A stretch of 49,035 bases of DNA, taken from positions 1 to 49,035 of the forward strand of contig JAAYDC010000030.1 in the NCBI GenBank assembly GCA_012729455.1. The letters are read 5' to 3'. Each line of letters opens with the position of its first letter. Position 1 is the first letter of the stretch. The notes under the pieces were generated by a model, which was given only the letters and a program-made list of their open reading frames with translations, ran no database searches and was not told the origin of the DNA. This document shows, piece after piece, positions 39,171 through 47,794 of the stretch. The translations under genes and the position numbers were made by a program. The stretch comes from Chloroflexota bacterium. Lineage in GTDB: Bacteria > Chloroflexota > Anaerolineae > UBA1429.

Positions 39171-40058
39171 CTAGATATCGACACCCAGCAGGATGCGCAC
39201 CAGGTAGCCGATCCCAAACGACAGTGCCGCCACCCCCAGGCTGACAGCAGCCATCAGCATAAAGCGCTTGCGAAAGTTTATACCCATCGCCACCGAATAG
39301 TAGGCAGTAAAGAGGGCGATGATGATCACCGCCGTTACGAGCATGATGCCCAGTGCCACGAACTTGGGCAGCCCCAGCAAATAGGGCAGGATCAGGAGTG
39401 CCACGGTGATCACATAGGCAATGCCGGTGTAGAGCGCCGCCAGACCGGGGTTCTTTTCGTCCGCCTCAGTTGAGGTAGAGAGGTACTCGGAGGCCGCCAT
39501 CGAGAGCGAGGCAGCGATGCCGGTGATCAGCCCGGAGAGGGCGATCACGCGCGTGTCCTGAAAGGCAAAGGTCAATCCGGCCAGCGCGCCGGTCAGCTCT
39601 ACCAGAGCATCGTTAAGCCCCAGCACCACCGAGCCGGCATAGCGCAGGGCTTCTTCATCCAGCAGATCGAGCAGGGCGGCCTCGTGGCGCTCTTCGTCGG
39701 CCAAAACCTTTTCGGCCTCGGGTACCTCTTCCAGCAGCAGGGCATAGCCCTGCTGAGCGCTGCGTTCGTTGTTTTCCATCAGTCTGGCGCTAAAGGTAAA
39801 GCCGAGGGTGCGCGCCAGGAATGTATACCAGCGCACCTGGTGCTGATTGGGCTGCACCTCGGTGCCGGTGTAGCGCTGCCAGATGCGCTCGTGCTTGGTC
39901 TCTTCATCTGCCAGGCGCTCGAGCACCTCGCGGTTGTGTCCGGGCTTTAGGCGCGCTGCTACGGCGCGATAGATCGCTGCCTCGGTGGCCTCGGTGTGCT
40001 GGAATTTCAGGAGCTGCTCGCGCACGGTGGGCGAGAGCGAACGCTTGGCGCTGTTCAT
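39171..40058 (-). CDS. Ferritin-like domain fused to a VIT1/CCC1 metal transporter domain
   Basis: A 295-residue membrane protein. The N-terminal part (1-~135) is a rubrerythrin-type helical bundle with iron ligands in HTEATEAAIYR near residue 21, ADEETKHERI near 51, NNERSAQQGY near 95 and ADEERHEAAL near 118. The C-terminal part (~140-295) is the VIT1/CCC1 fold with the helix NDALVELTGALAGLTFAF and five membrane helices. Such MbfA-like fusions export iron or manganese out of the cytosol and help peroxide resistance. It overlaps the SGNH gene by 4 bp (ATGA). Confidence 0.92.
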   Translation of the reverse strand: MNSAKRSLSPTVREQLLKFQHTEATEAAIYRAVAARLKPGHNREVLERLADEETKHERIWQRYTGTEVQPNQHQVRWYTFLARTLGFTFSARLMENNERSAQQGYALLLEEVPEAEKVLADEERHEAALLDLLDEEALRYAGSVVLGLNDALVELTGALAGLTFAFQDTRVIALSGLITGIAASLSMAASEYLSTSTEADEKNPGLAALYTGIAYVITVALLILPYLLGLPKFVALGIMLVTAVIIIALFTAYYSVAMGINFRKRFMLMAAVSLGVAALSFGIGYLVRILLGVDI

Positions 40059-40702
40059 GGGCGACCTCCGGTTAGTTCAAGTAGCACAGGCTTGACATAA
40101 CATTCCAGCTGGACGTAGCCGAGAGGGTTGAGGTGCAGATCGTCCTCGCGGTAGTATGCCCCGCGCGCATTGGAGTGCTCGTCCAGGGTCAGGGCGGGGG
40201 TCTCGACCAGACGGATATCGCCAAACTGCGCGGCATAATCGCGCCATAGCTGGTTGAGGGCGCGGATCTCGCCCAACACCTCACGGCGCGAGGGCGATTC
40301 CTTGACGGGGATGATCACGAACTGGATGCCGGGCAGGTCGGCACGCGCCCACTCAAACAGGCGGTGACTGAGCGAGATGACCTCGTACGGCTTGTAACCG
40401 AGCGCCAGATCGTTATCGCCCTCGTAATAGACCAGCACGCTCGGACGCAGGGGATATACCAAGCGGGGATAGTAGTAGAGCGCTTCGTCGGCAGTGGAGC
40501 CGCCAAAGCCCGTGTTGAGGGCGCGCAGCGGCGCCATCTGCTGCTCAAGCAGGCCATCTTCCCGCCAGCAGACCATCGTCGAGCTGCCGTAAAAGAGGAT
40601 TGCCCCCGGCTCGGGCTGAACCTTTTTCCAGGATGCCTCGAGCGCCTCTACTTCACCAACCAACCGCTGCAGATCAATGCGCGTCGGAATCAGCTCGGGC
40701 AT
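40055..40702 (-). CDS. SGNH/GDSL-type esterase
   Basis: A 215-residue hydrolase with all four blocks: FYGSSTM near residue 37 (Ser nucleophile), NTGFGGST near 64 (Gly), YEGDNDLA near 93 (Asn) and REDDLHLNPLGY near 188 (Asp-x-x-His). No signal peptide. This subgroup includes lipases, acyl-sugar and carbohydrate esterases. ATG 40702 has GAGGAGGG 5 nt before it; an in-frame GTG/ATG slightly upstream lies in a poorer context. Second gene of the thioredoxin operon, 10 nt behind it. Confidence 0.9.
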   Translation of the reverse strand: MPELIPTRIDLQRLVGEVEALEASWKKVQPEPGAILFYGSSTMVCWREDGLLEQQMAPLRALNTGFGGSTADEALYYYPRLVYPLRPSVLVYYEGDNDLALGYKPYEVISLSHRLFEWARADLPGIQFVIIPVKESPSRREVLGEIRALNQLWRDYAAQFGDIRLVETPALTLDEHSNARGAYYREDDLHLNPLGYVQLECYVKPVLLELTGGRP

Positions 40703-40712
40703 AGCGCCCTCC

Positions 40713-42665
40713 TCAGGCAAAAATGGAATAGATCAACCAAACCGCCATCATCACAAAGAATCCCGCCATAATGGTCTTGACCAGCGCGGCATTACGGCGC
40801 ATCCACGCGAGCAGCTGCTGCGAGGTGGTGCCGAAATACACCAGCAGGAACACGGCCACCAACGGAACGATAAACATCAGGTTGTAGAGGATCAACGTCA
40901 GCGCGGCTCTGGTGCGCAGCTCCGGCACACCCAGCACGAACACGATCGTAGGCAGATACACCTGTCCCGTGCAGGCCAGCTCGATCAGCGAGACCACCAG
41001 CCCCAGCCCAAGCGAAGCCGGAATCAGCCAGCGCGAGGTTGTGCCCTCGCGGATCAGCTTGTGGCTGACCTTTTTCAGGCGATCGGGCAGGGTGAGGGAC
41101 ATATCATCGAGCTTGCCCTGGCGCGCCTTGCGGGCATCCTGCAGGCTGCCAACCGCCAGAACCAGGCACAACAGGGCGGTGGCGCCATACAGCCACTTGC
41201 TGATGGCGTTGAGAAAGGGCAGCGCGGTGAGGGCCTTTAACAGGCCAAAACCAACTCCGAGGTAGGTGAGAAACACGCCAAGCGTAAAGGCCGCTCCGCT
41301 CATGAGGAGCGCCTTGCCGGTGCGTTTGCGCACCGCCAGATACGAGAGCAAAAAGATGATCGTGGCAAAGGCGCACGGGTTGACGCCATCCAGCAGCCCG
41401 GCGCCGATGACGGCCAGCAACCCAAAGCTGCGAAAGCGTTCGACGATCGAGCTGGTAGCCGCGGCCTCGTCGTAGCCGGCCCACGGCTCAGGCGCGCCGC
41501 TCTCGAGATAAGGCTGCAGCATGGCCTGGATGCCCGGCGCGCGCACATCTTCGCCCAGCAGGTAGCTATCGCCGATGAACAGGGCCGGCGCCGTCATGCG
41601 GCGCGCTTCGGGCACGCCGGAACGCTCCGATAGATAGGTGTTCAGCGGTCCGCCCTCGGCGATGTTGATGCGCCGCAGCACTAGCTGCGGGTATTTCTGT
41701 TGGATATAGGCCAGGTCCCGTTCGGCGCGCTCGCATACGTCGCAGCCATCCTGGAAAAAGTAGGCGGCATGGATTGGCGCAGCCGGGCCAACCTCGGCAG
41801 CGGGCGTGTCGCTGAGGGCTGATGGGATCTCGCCGGTAAAGACGGGCGCCAAGGTGTTATCCAGCCGGTCGGCCAGCGGATAGGGCCACACCTCGCCGGC
41901 CTGCAAAAAGGCGTCGATCAAGCCGTCTAGGTTTTCGCGCGGCGACTCGGCGCCGATCATGATGCGGTCGCCCACAACGGTCATGGGTACATACCAGGCA
42001 TCCTGCTGGACGCCCGCCAGCGTCATAAAGTCGTGCCAAAAGTCGTTGCCGGGCTCGTGAGTCACATCAATCACGCGCACCTGCAGCTTGTCGCCATATT
42101 TGGCCATGATCGGCGGCAGCACCTCGGTCATCATCTCATGGCAGTGTGAGCAGGTGGGTGAGTAAAACAGCAGCAGATTGACCGGCGATGTGGTAGTAAC
42201 CCCGCCGCCGCTGGCGATGGGCGTGGCAGCAGCCGTTGGGCTGTCGCTTGGCAGCGGCGTCACCGCCGCCAGGGAGACGCCCTGGTCAGCGTATTCGGCG
42301 ATGCGCGTCTTGAGCGCAGCGCGGATCTCGGCCTCGCCGGAGAGGGCATAGTCACCGATAAAGATCTCGGGGATGCCGCCGGAAGCCACGCCGTATTGTG
42401 CCTCGAGCGCCAGCAGCATCTCAAAGTTGGCCGTCTCCGTCATGTCGATGCGAACGATCACCAGCCGCTCGCCATATTCGGCCTGCAGGGGCGCCAGGAT
42501 CTCGCGCTGCACCGTATCGCACGACGAACACACCGGGTCGTAGAAATAGTAGAGCTCGATAGCCGGCTTTTGTGCGGCGGCACCCGGCGCGCTCGCCAGT
42601 AACAGCGCTGTCAGGACGAAAGAGAATGCCAACCAGGCGCCAAAACGGCGCAGTTTAGAGACCAT
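40713..42665 (-). CDS. Triple thioredoxin-like protein fused to a DsbD/CcdA-type membrane domain
   Basis: A 650-residue exported membrane protein. After a signal helix (residues ~10-30) come three thioredoxin-fold units, each with a redox pair: CSSC near residue 46, CSHC near 174 and CDVC near 313. A hinge leads to six membrane helices (~415-650) of the DsbD-beta/CcdA type with the paired Cys residues in DGVNPCAF near 435 and LACTGQVYLPT near 568. This domain passes electrons from cytosolic thioredoxin across the membrane, so the three outer units form a relay to extracellular disulfides. Most DsbD-like proteins have one or two such units. First gene of a four-gene operon with a metal exporter. 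Confidence 0.9.
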   Translation of the reverse strand: MVSKLRRFGAWLAFSFVLTALLLASAPGAAAQKPAIELYYFYDPVCSSCDTVQREILAPLQAEYGERLVIVRIDMTETANFEMLLALEAQYGVASGGIPEIFIGDYALSGEAEIRAALKTRIAEYADQGVSLAAVTPLPSDSPTAAATPIASGGGVTTTSPVNLLLFYSPTCSHCHEMMTEVLPPIMAKYGDKLQVRVIDVTHEPGNDFWHDFMTLAGVQQDAWYVPMTVVGDRIMIGAESPRENLDGLIDAFLQAGEVWPYPLADRLDNTLAPVFTGEIPSALSDTPAAEVGPAAPIHAAYFFQDGCDVCERAERDLAYIQQKYPQLVLRRINIAEGGPLNTYLSERSGVPEARRMTAPALFIGDSYLLGEDVRAPGIQAMLQPYLESGAPEPWAGYDEAAATSSIVERFRSFGLLAVIGAGLLDGVNPCAFATIIFLLSYLAVRKRTGKALLMSGAAFTLGVFLTYLGVGFGLLKALTALPFLNAISKWLYGATALLCLVLAVGSLQDARKARQGKLDDMSLTLPDRLKKVSHKLIREGTTSRWLIPASLGLGLVVSLIELACTGQVYLPTIVFVLGVPELRTRAALTLILYNLMFIVPLVAVFLLVYFGTTSQQLLAWMRRNAALVKTIMAGFFVMMAVWLIYSIFA

Positions 42666-42707
42666 TTCCAACCTCACAACGCGGAAAATCGTTATGAATC
42701 TTGTTCG

Positions 42708-42713
42708 ATTATA
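42708..42713 (-). promoter_or_regulatory. -10 element of the thioredoxin/CcdA operon
   Basis: On the minus strand TATAAT, about 43 nt before the ATG at 42665. The -35 at 17 nt (TTCGTA) is weak. Confidence 0.5.
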
Positions 42714-42765
42714 TACGCGCCGGCAAGCTTTACGAAATCTGTCCGGCTCCAAGCTAAAATGCCGA

Positions 42766-42793
42766 TTGCGTGCACTCTCTCAGGTGCTAAACT
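42766..42793 (+). promoter_or_regulatory. Promoter of the metallophosphoesterase gene
   Basis: TTGCGT (42766-42771), 16-bp spacer, TAAACT (42788-42793). The -10 ends six bases before the ATG at 42800, so the transcript should begin at or within a base or two of the start codon. Confidence 0.65.
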
Positions 42794-42799
42794 AACCGC

Positions 42800-43699
42800 A
42801 TGCATCCAGCTCGTTACACGCCTGATACGTTTAACCCTCCTCCGCGCCCGCCGAAGCGCCGCCGGCTGAGGGTTTGTCTGGTCATTCTGGCAGTGATCAT
42901 GGTGGCGGCGGGGGCCAACCGCTGGGCCAACCAGCGCCTGTGGCTCAACCAGATCACCGTCGCGAGCCCAAGGGTGCCGGCTGCCTTTGACGGCTTCCGC
43001 ATCCTGCAGCTTTCCGACCTGCACAACCGCCGCTGGGGGGCGGGTTCGGCCGAGCTGCTGGCGCTGTCGGCCAGTGCCCAGCCCGATATCATCGTGGTGA
43101 CGGGCGATCTGGTGGATCACCGCACCGGGCCGCTGGATGAGGTCACGGCCGTTTTGCGCGGTCTGCAGGCCATCGCACCGACCTATTACGTCTCCGGCAA
43201 CCACGAGATGCACGTGGGGCGCGTCCGGGAGCTGACGATGCTGTGCCAGTCGCTGGGCGTCGAGTACCTCGATGGGCGCCAGGTCACGCTCGTGCGCGGA
43301 GACGGACAGGTCATCCTGATGGGCATGCCCGACCCGATCGCTTACGGCGAGTATCTCTATGAGTTTCCGCGCTATTCTCAGCATCTGGATGAGCAGATGT
43401 CTGCGTGCCCCGCGAATGCGTTTACGGTGCTGCTGGCGCATCGCCCCGAACTGATGCCGATTTATGCACAGGCAGGCTTGGACCTGGTGCTGGCCGGACA
43501 CGCGCACGGCGGGGTGCTGCGTATCCCCGGATACGGCGGGCTGCTGGCGCCCGGGCAGCCGATCCCGGCGCGCTACACTGGCGGGCTGCACCGTGAGCGA
43601 GATACACAGCTGGTGATTTCGCGCGGAGCCGGCGGCAGCACACTGCGCATCAACAATCCTCCCGAACTGGTGCTGATTGAGCTGCGGCGCACGGACTAG
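42800..43699 (+). CDS. Membrane-anchored metallophosphoesterase
   Basis: A 299-residue calcineurin-type phosphatase, anchored by a hydrophobic helix at about residues 26-43. Motifs in order: DLHN near 74, GDLVD near 103, GNHE near 133, LLAHRPE near 220 and GHAHGGV near 241. They supply all seven metal ligands. The group includes YkuE-like phosphodiesterases at the outer membrane face. There is no ribosome site before the ATG at 42800 and the -10 is only six bases away, so the mRNA is probably leaderless. A second possible start further in would lose the anchor. Confidence 0.92.
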   Translation: MHPARYTPDTFNPPPRPPKRRRLRVCLVILAVIMVAAGANRWANQRLWLNQITVASPRVPAAFDGFRILQLSDLHNRRWGAGSAELLALSASAQPDIIVVTGDLVDHRTGPLDEVTAVLRGLQAIAPTYYVSGNHEMHVGRVRELTMLCQSLGVEYLDGRQVTLVRGDGQVILMGMPDPIAYGEYLYEFPRYSQHLDEQMSACPANAFTVLLAHRPELMPIYAQAGLDLVLAGHAHGGVLRIPGYGGLLAPGQPIPARYTGGLHRERDTQLVISRGAGGSTLRINNPPELVLIELRRTD

Positions 43700-43705
43700 C
43701 TGGGA

Positions 43706-43734
43706 TTGCCAGCCCGAAAACGCTGCCGTAATAT
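43706..43734 (+). promoter_or_regulatory. Promoter of the MFS transporter gene
   Basis: TTGCCA (43706-43711), 17-bp spacer, TAATAT (43729-43734), 31 nt before the ATG at 43765. Confidence 0.7.
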
Positions 43735-43764
43735 AGGTCATCCTGCACACCCGTGGGAGGGGCT

Positions 43765-45021
43765 ATGAAGTCCGCTCATCGCTACCACTTTTCGCCGGCT
43801 GTCACCGTCATCCTCATCTTTGGGATCATCTCGCTCTTGGGCGACATGGTCTATGAGGGCGCGCGCAGCGCCAACAGCCAGTATTTCAGCCTGTTGAGCA
43901 TCAGTGCGGCGCAGATCGGGCTGGTGTTTGGCATTGGCGAGTTCCTCGGGTATGCCCTGCGCCTGCTGGCGGGTGTGCTTTCGGATAAGACCGGCCGTCA
44001 CTGGGTGTTTTTGTTCGTCGGCTATGGCATGCTGCTGGTTGTACCGCTGATGGGCGTGACTGGGCAGTGGAACGTGCTGGTGGTGCTCCTGCTGATGGAA
44101 CGCATCGGCAAGGCGCTGCGCAACCCCGCCAAGGATACGATCGTCTCATCGGTGGCCGAAAACCAGGTCGGGATCGGCTTTGCCTTTGGCCTGCAGGAAG
44201 CCCTCGATCAGCTGGGTGCATTTTCGGGCCCGCTGATCTTTAGCCTGACCTTTATCCTGGTCGGCTCCAACAACCTGGGAGCGTATCAACTGGGGTATCG
44301 CTGGTTGCTGCTGCCTTTTGTCCTGCTGATGCTCTTTTTGGTCTACGCCTGGCAGCGCATCCGCCGCGAGAGGCTGATCAAGCACGTCAAGGTGCGCGAA
44401 TTCCGCCATGAGCGCCTCTCGCGGCTCTTTTGGTTCTATACCGCCTTTACCTTTTTTGCCTCGCTGGGTCTGGTGAACTTTGCGCTAATCGGCTTTCACC
44501 TCAAAGCCAACCGGCTGCTTTCGGATGCCAACATCACGCTTTTGTACGCCGTCGCGATGGGCGTGGATGCCCTGGTGGCGCTGGCGGTGGGCAGGTATTA
44601 CGACCGTGCGAAGGCGCGCAGCGGCCACAAGACCGGCGGGCTGATCGTGCTCTTGGTCGTGCCGCTGCTGACGGCGCTGATCCCCTTTTTCGCGCTGACG
44701 CGGTCGGTGGGCCTGGCGGTGCTGGGCATGGTGCTCTTTGGCGCGGTGATGGGTATACACGAAACCATCATGCGCTCAGCCATCGCCGACCTGACGCCCT
44801 TTTACAAGCGCGGCACCGGTTACGGCGTCTTTCACCTCGGGTATGGGCTGGCCTTTTTGGTGGGCGCCGCTGCCATGGGCTGGCTATACGACCGCGGCTT
44901 GATCGCGCTGATCTTTGGGCTGGTGCTGGTATCAGAAGCTGTAGCAGCACTCGTGTTTTACCGCATGCGTCAGATAGCACTGCGTGAAGCAGAATACCAG
45001 CCGCCCGCCGCAGGCAGCTAA
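43765..45021 (+). CDS. Major facilitator superfamily transporter
   Basis: A 418-residue membrane protein with 11-12 hydrophobic helices. The MFS motif A lies in the loop after helix 2 (GVLSDKTGRHW near residue 73), and a second such loop (GRYYDRAKARSGHK) is near 280. It looks like a drug or small-molecule efflux member; no substrate can be read from sequence. GGGAGGGG stands 5 nt before the ATG, which I prefer to an in-frame GTG 12 nt upstream that lies inside this ribosome site. Single gene with its own promoter. Confidence 0.88.
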   Translation: MKSAHRYHFSPAVTVILIFGIISLLGDMVYEGARSANSQYFSLLSISAAQIGLVFGIGEFLGYALRLLAGVLSDKTGRHWVFLFVGYGMLLVVPLMGVTGQWNVLVVLLLMERIGKALRNPAKDTIVSSVAENQVGIGFAFGLQEALDQLGAFSGPLIFSLTFILVGSNNLGAYQLGYRWLLLPFVLLMLFLVYAWQRIRRERLIKHVKVREFRHERLSRLFWFYTAFTFFASLGLVNFALIGFHLKANRLLSDANITLLYAVAMGVDALVALAVGRYYDRAKARSGHKTGGLIVLLVVPLLTALIPFFALTRSVGLAVLGMVLFGAVMGIHETIMRSAIADLTPFYKRGTGYGVFHLGYGLAFLVGAAAMGWLYDRGLIALIFGLVLVSEAVAALVFYRMRQIALREAEYQPPAAGS

Positions 45022-45093
45022 AGAATGAGCGACTAGCCGGTGAATAAGTGGCATTACGCTCTTGTGATACTCGCCGCACAAAATAGGACGCAG

Positions 45094-45138
45094 AGATTTG
45101 GCCGGGATTAGAGCTCAGTCCGCTTGAACCGGTTAAAA
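45094..45138. repeat. Left copy of a 45-bp repeat (gene-end remnant)
   Basis: Matches 48856-48900 at 39 of 45 positions, same orientation. On the minus strand both encode the C-terminal end of one gene family (FNRFKRTEL here, IFNLFKRVEF at the right end), followed by a conserved GGCCAAATCT downstream. Confidence 0.75.
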
Positions 45139-45217
45139 CCTGCCTCGCAGTACGAGCTCGATGCAACTCGAAAACCTGTAATCCTGACCCCGCTCTACCA
45201 TCTCACATTATACAAGA

Positions 45218-45245
45218 GAAAACGGCTGAGCAATCAGCCGTTTTC
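45218..45245. terminator. Bidirectional terminator
   Basis: A 12-bp stem, GAAAACGGCTGA (45218-45229) and TCAGCCGTTTTC (45234-45245), loop GCAA, with T-rich ends on both strands. It separates the MFS gene from the convergent second GH36 gene. Confidence 0.85.
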
Positions 45246-45309
45246 ATCCCTGTTTTTGTCGCTCCAGGCAAAATGGATTTCAGGATCAGTATCTATAAAC
45301 GCATTTACA

Positions 45310-47451
45310 TCACTCGGCCGCATCCGCAGTTGCTTGCAGGAGGATGAGTTCACTGGTCAGCGCACCGCTCAGGCGGATACGCAGACCATGCCGCAGCAAA
45401 GCTCCGCCGGACACCGTCATGCTCTCCCCTGTGTTGTCCAGGGTCACAACATAGTCCCTGCCCGCAGCTATGCCGCGCGGATAGACGATCGTTTCATCTT
45501 TTCCCGCTTCTGAAATTTTGAAAACGCCTACCATACCTCGGCTTACGTCCTCGTGCGCTATCTCCAGCACACCGAAACCATCCTTCACCTGGCTTAGATC
45601 CGGCGTGTGGTGGAACATCAGCGATTCGCGGTGCATGGGGCGGACAAACCTCTTATACAGATCAATATGGTGCCGTACTATCTCATGCTGTATTGGGTTG
45701 GGCTTGACAAACGCAGGCGTAAAGCATCCCACGGTCGGACGCGCAAAGATCAGGTTTCGTATGAGTGTCGTGATGTCCGCTGTCAGGTAGGCGCTCTGGC
45801 CGCCAATCAAGCGATCGACATTCTCAGGAGGCAGCGCCATGGTCATGCCGTTGGTGATGCTGAAAGCCCGCGGATGTATCTGCCAATCGGTCACCCAGGT
45901 ATGGGTGAAATGGGAGGTCATGCCCAGATCGGTTCGCCCGCCGCCTCCTGCGCAGTTCTCAAACACAACGTTCGGATATTCAGCGCGCAGCCGGTCATAC
46001 ATGGAGTAGACATTGTCATAGTAGCGCGCAAATGTGTTTTCCAGGTAGCCATCCCGCTGGTTAAACGCCACAGCGTCCTGTGCGCCGACATTATGGTCCA
46101 GGCGGAACATGTCCAACTGATACTCATCCAGCAGATAGCGAATCTGGTCTTCCATCCATGCAGCGAGCTTTGGATCGGCAAGGTTCAAAAGCCCCGATGG
46201 AGTGCGCCTGCCGTTATAGTTCATCGCGCGCCATTCTTCATGCTCTGCCCATACCTGGCTCTTGGGACCAATACGCTCGGCATCCATCCACATTCCGAAC
46301 AGCATTCCCTTTTCTTTCACAGCATCCCGGATCTCTTGGAGGCCATTCGGATAACGATCCTTGTTATATCGCCAGTCTCCGCAATAGTTCCACCATTCAT
46401 CTTCCGTGTTAGGGGGCAGGTACCATCCCGCGTCTATGAAGAATAGTTCAACTCCCAAACTGTGCGCATGCTCTAATGATGCCAGGGTGGAGTCTCTGTC
46501 CATTTCAAATTCGGGACCAATGCCGGATTCCACCCAACCCGTCACGCCGCGCGTGGGCGGCAGAAAGACGTTCTGCCGGATGTGACGGTGCATCTCCTGG
46601 ACCGCAGCGTCCAGACCGCCAAACACCAGAGCGATATGAACGGACGGACTTTTATATCTTTCCCCAGGCGCGAGTACCAGCAGCGGTGCCGGCGCATCAA
46701 GTGCGATGTCCATTGACATCGCCGCTACGCGAGCGTTCTCACGGTTCAGATCAAAGGCAAAGGTATATCCCCCTGTCCAGGCGAGCTGTCCCAGCAGGGT
46801 TTCTCCCGACACCAGGTTCTCGAGCACAAATATGGGGTGGCGGTAGCGCTCTCGCCTGAAACGGCCGCTCACGGAAACAGAATCCTCGGACAGGTTCTTC
46901 CAGCAAAACGCTCCCTCATGCCCCCAAAGGGTTTCCTTCATATAACCGAGCCGATACAAATTGCTCTGGTCTTTATAATCGTTGCGCTCCTTTGTCATTA
47001 TCTGATATCCGCCTGACAGCGGAGATAGCATCGCAAGCGCGCTGGGGCTGGCTGAAGTGTTTTCCACCTCAATGTACCGCTCGAACACCGCATTGCCATG
47101 TAGCGCTGTAACGACACGAACTAGAACGCTTCGGACCTCGTGCACAAGGGTAACAACCGCTTTGACGCCTTCACCGGTTCTTTCGACCTCAACACTCTGA
47201 CAACGCCAATGTGAACACAAATCCTGTCCGTCTAGGTTCAGACGAAAGGACTGAGGCTGCGCAAATTGGTTGATATCCATATACGGAGGTGTAGGCCGAG
47301 TGTTCGCGCTCATCATATGACCGCTGGCGCTATAGGAAAGCGCGACCCATTTGCCATCCCGCAGCCCTTCCTCATAAACCATCAGCCCGCTGCGGTAGCT
47401 TATGGTGAGCTCAGGTTTCTCCTGGATAACGACATCCGCGAATTGTTTCAT
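45310..47451 (-). CDS. GH36-type alpha-galactosidase, second and divergent member
   Basis: A 713-residue cytosolic hydrolase. Order: N-terminal beta domain (1-~300), barrel with FIDAGWYLPP near 353, GMWMDAERIGP near 405, the nucleophile Asp in FRLDHNVGAQD near 461 and the acid/base Asp after ENCAGGGGRTDL (THTWVTDWQ near 530), then a beta-rich C-terminal domain. It shares this frame with the alpha-galactosidase at 4.9 kb but differs in most motif wording and in codon use, which is visibly less GC-rich, so it was acquired separately. GGGAGG precedes the ATG at 47451. It is divergent from the GH43 gene across an operator-bearing spacer. Confidence 0.88.
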   Translation of the reverse strand: MKQFADVVIQEKPELTISYRSGLMVYEEGLRDGKWVALSYSASGHMMSANTRPTPPYMDINQFAQPQSFRLNLDGQDLCSHWRCQSVEVERTGEGVKAVVTLVHEVRSVLVRVVTALHGNAVFERYIEVENTSASPSALAMLSPLSGGYQIMTKERNDYKDQSNLYRLGYMKETLWGHEGAFCWKNLSEDSVSVSGRFRRERYRHPIFVLENLVSGETLLGQLAWTGGYTFAFDLNRENARVAAMSMDIALDAPAPLLVLAPGERYKSPSVHIALVFGGLDAAVQEMHRHIRQNVFLPPTRGVTGWVESGIGPEFEMDRDSTLASLEHAHSLGVELFFIDAGWYLPPNTEDEWWNYCGDWRYNKDRYPNGLQEIRDAVKEKGMLFGMWMDAERIGPKSQVWAEHEEWRAMNYNGRRTPSGLLNLADPKLAAWMEDQIRYLLDEYQLDMFRLDHNVGAQDAVAFNQRDGYLENTFARYYDNVYSMYDRLRAEYPNVVFENCAGGGGRTDLGMTSHFTHTWVTDWQIHPRAFSITNGMTMALPPENVDRLIGGQSAYLTADITTLIRNLIFARPTVGCFTPAFVKPNPIQHEIVRHHIDLYKRFVRPMHRESLMFHHTPDLSQVKDGFGVLEIAHEDVSRGMVGVFKISEAGKDETIVYPRGIAAGRDYVVTLDNTGESMTVSGGALLRHGLRIRLSGALTSELILLQATADAAE

Positions 47452-47794
47452 CCAAAACCTCCCGTTTTTAATATCGGGCAAGTACCGGTGCAGCTAGCTG
47501 CTGTGAACATGACAAACACCAATGTGCAATTGGATAAGCTGCGGTAACAGTACGCCATGATAGTATCTATCATACTGCAATGCCGGATCCTCATCCAGCG
47601 GCGGAGTTGAGTATAGATAACACTGTGAGTATGATTGGTGAATGGACTGGAGCACATGGCACCTGGTTGCCTGAATAGGTCTAGTCAAAGTCGCTTGCAG
47701 CGTCCATCTGGAGGATGGGAAGCCTGTCCCCCCCTCCCCCGCGTGGGCGGCGAATATCGTGGCATGCATACTTGATGACAGAGAGGAATAAGAG
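47452..47794. other. Divergent control region between GH36 and GH43 genes
   Basis: About 340 nt without a gene. It holds a perfect 17-bp palindrome (47557-47573), a smaller inverted repeat CCAAT-GTGCA-ATTGG (47519-47533) and a 12-bp palindrome GCAGCTAGCTGC (47490-47501). No promoter is clear enough to assign. Confidence 0.6.
47557..47573. promoter_or_regulatory. Palindromic operator candidate
   Basis: ATGATAG (47557-47563), TAT, CTATCAT (47567-47573): perfect 7-bp arms in the shared control region of two sugar-hydrolase genes. A dimeric regulator, for example of the LacI or GntR type, is the natural reader; none is encoded in the window. Confidence 0.55.

Larger units (their letters stand above)
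45022..45309. other. Boundary region with a decayed gene end, repeat copy and terminator
   Basis: Between the MFS gene and the second GH36 gene. It holds the left copy of a 45-bp repeat (45094-45138), whose minus strand reads the last ten codons of a gene ending FKRTEL, and a hairpin terminator at 45218-45245. The rest shows nothing that I can support as a gene. Confidence 0.6.

Noticed and set aside
45115-45205. GGTAGAGC string on the minus strand, as in a tRNA D arm
   Set aside because: No anticodon stem, T arm or acceptor stem can be built around it.
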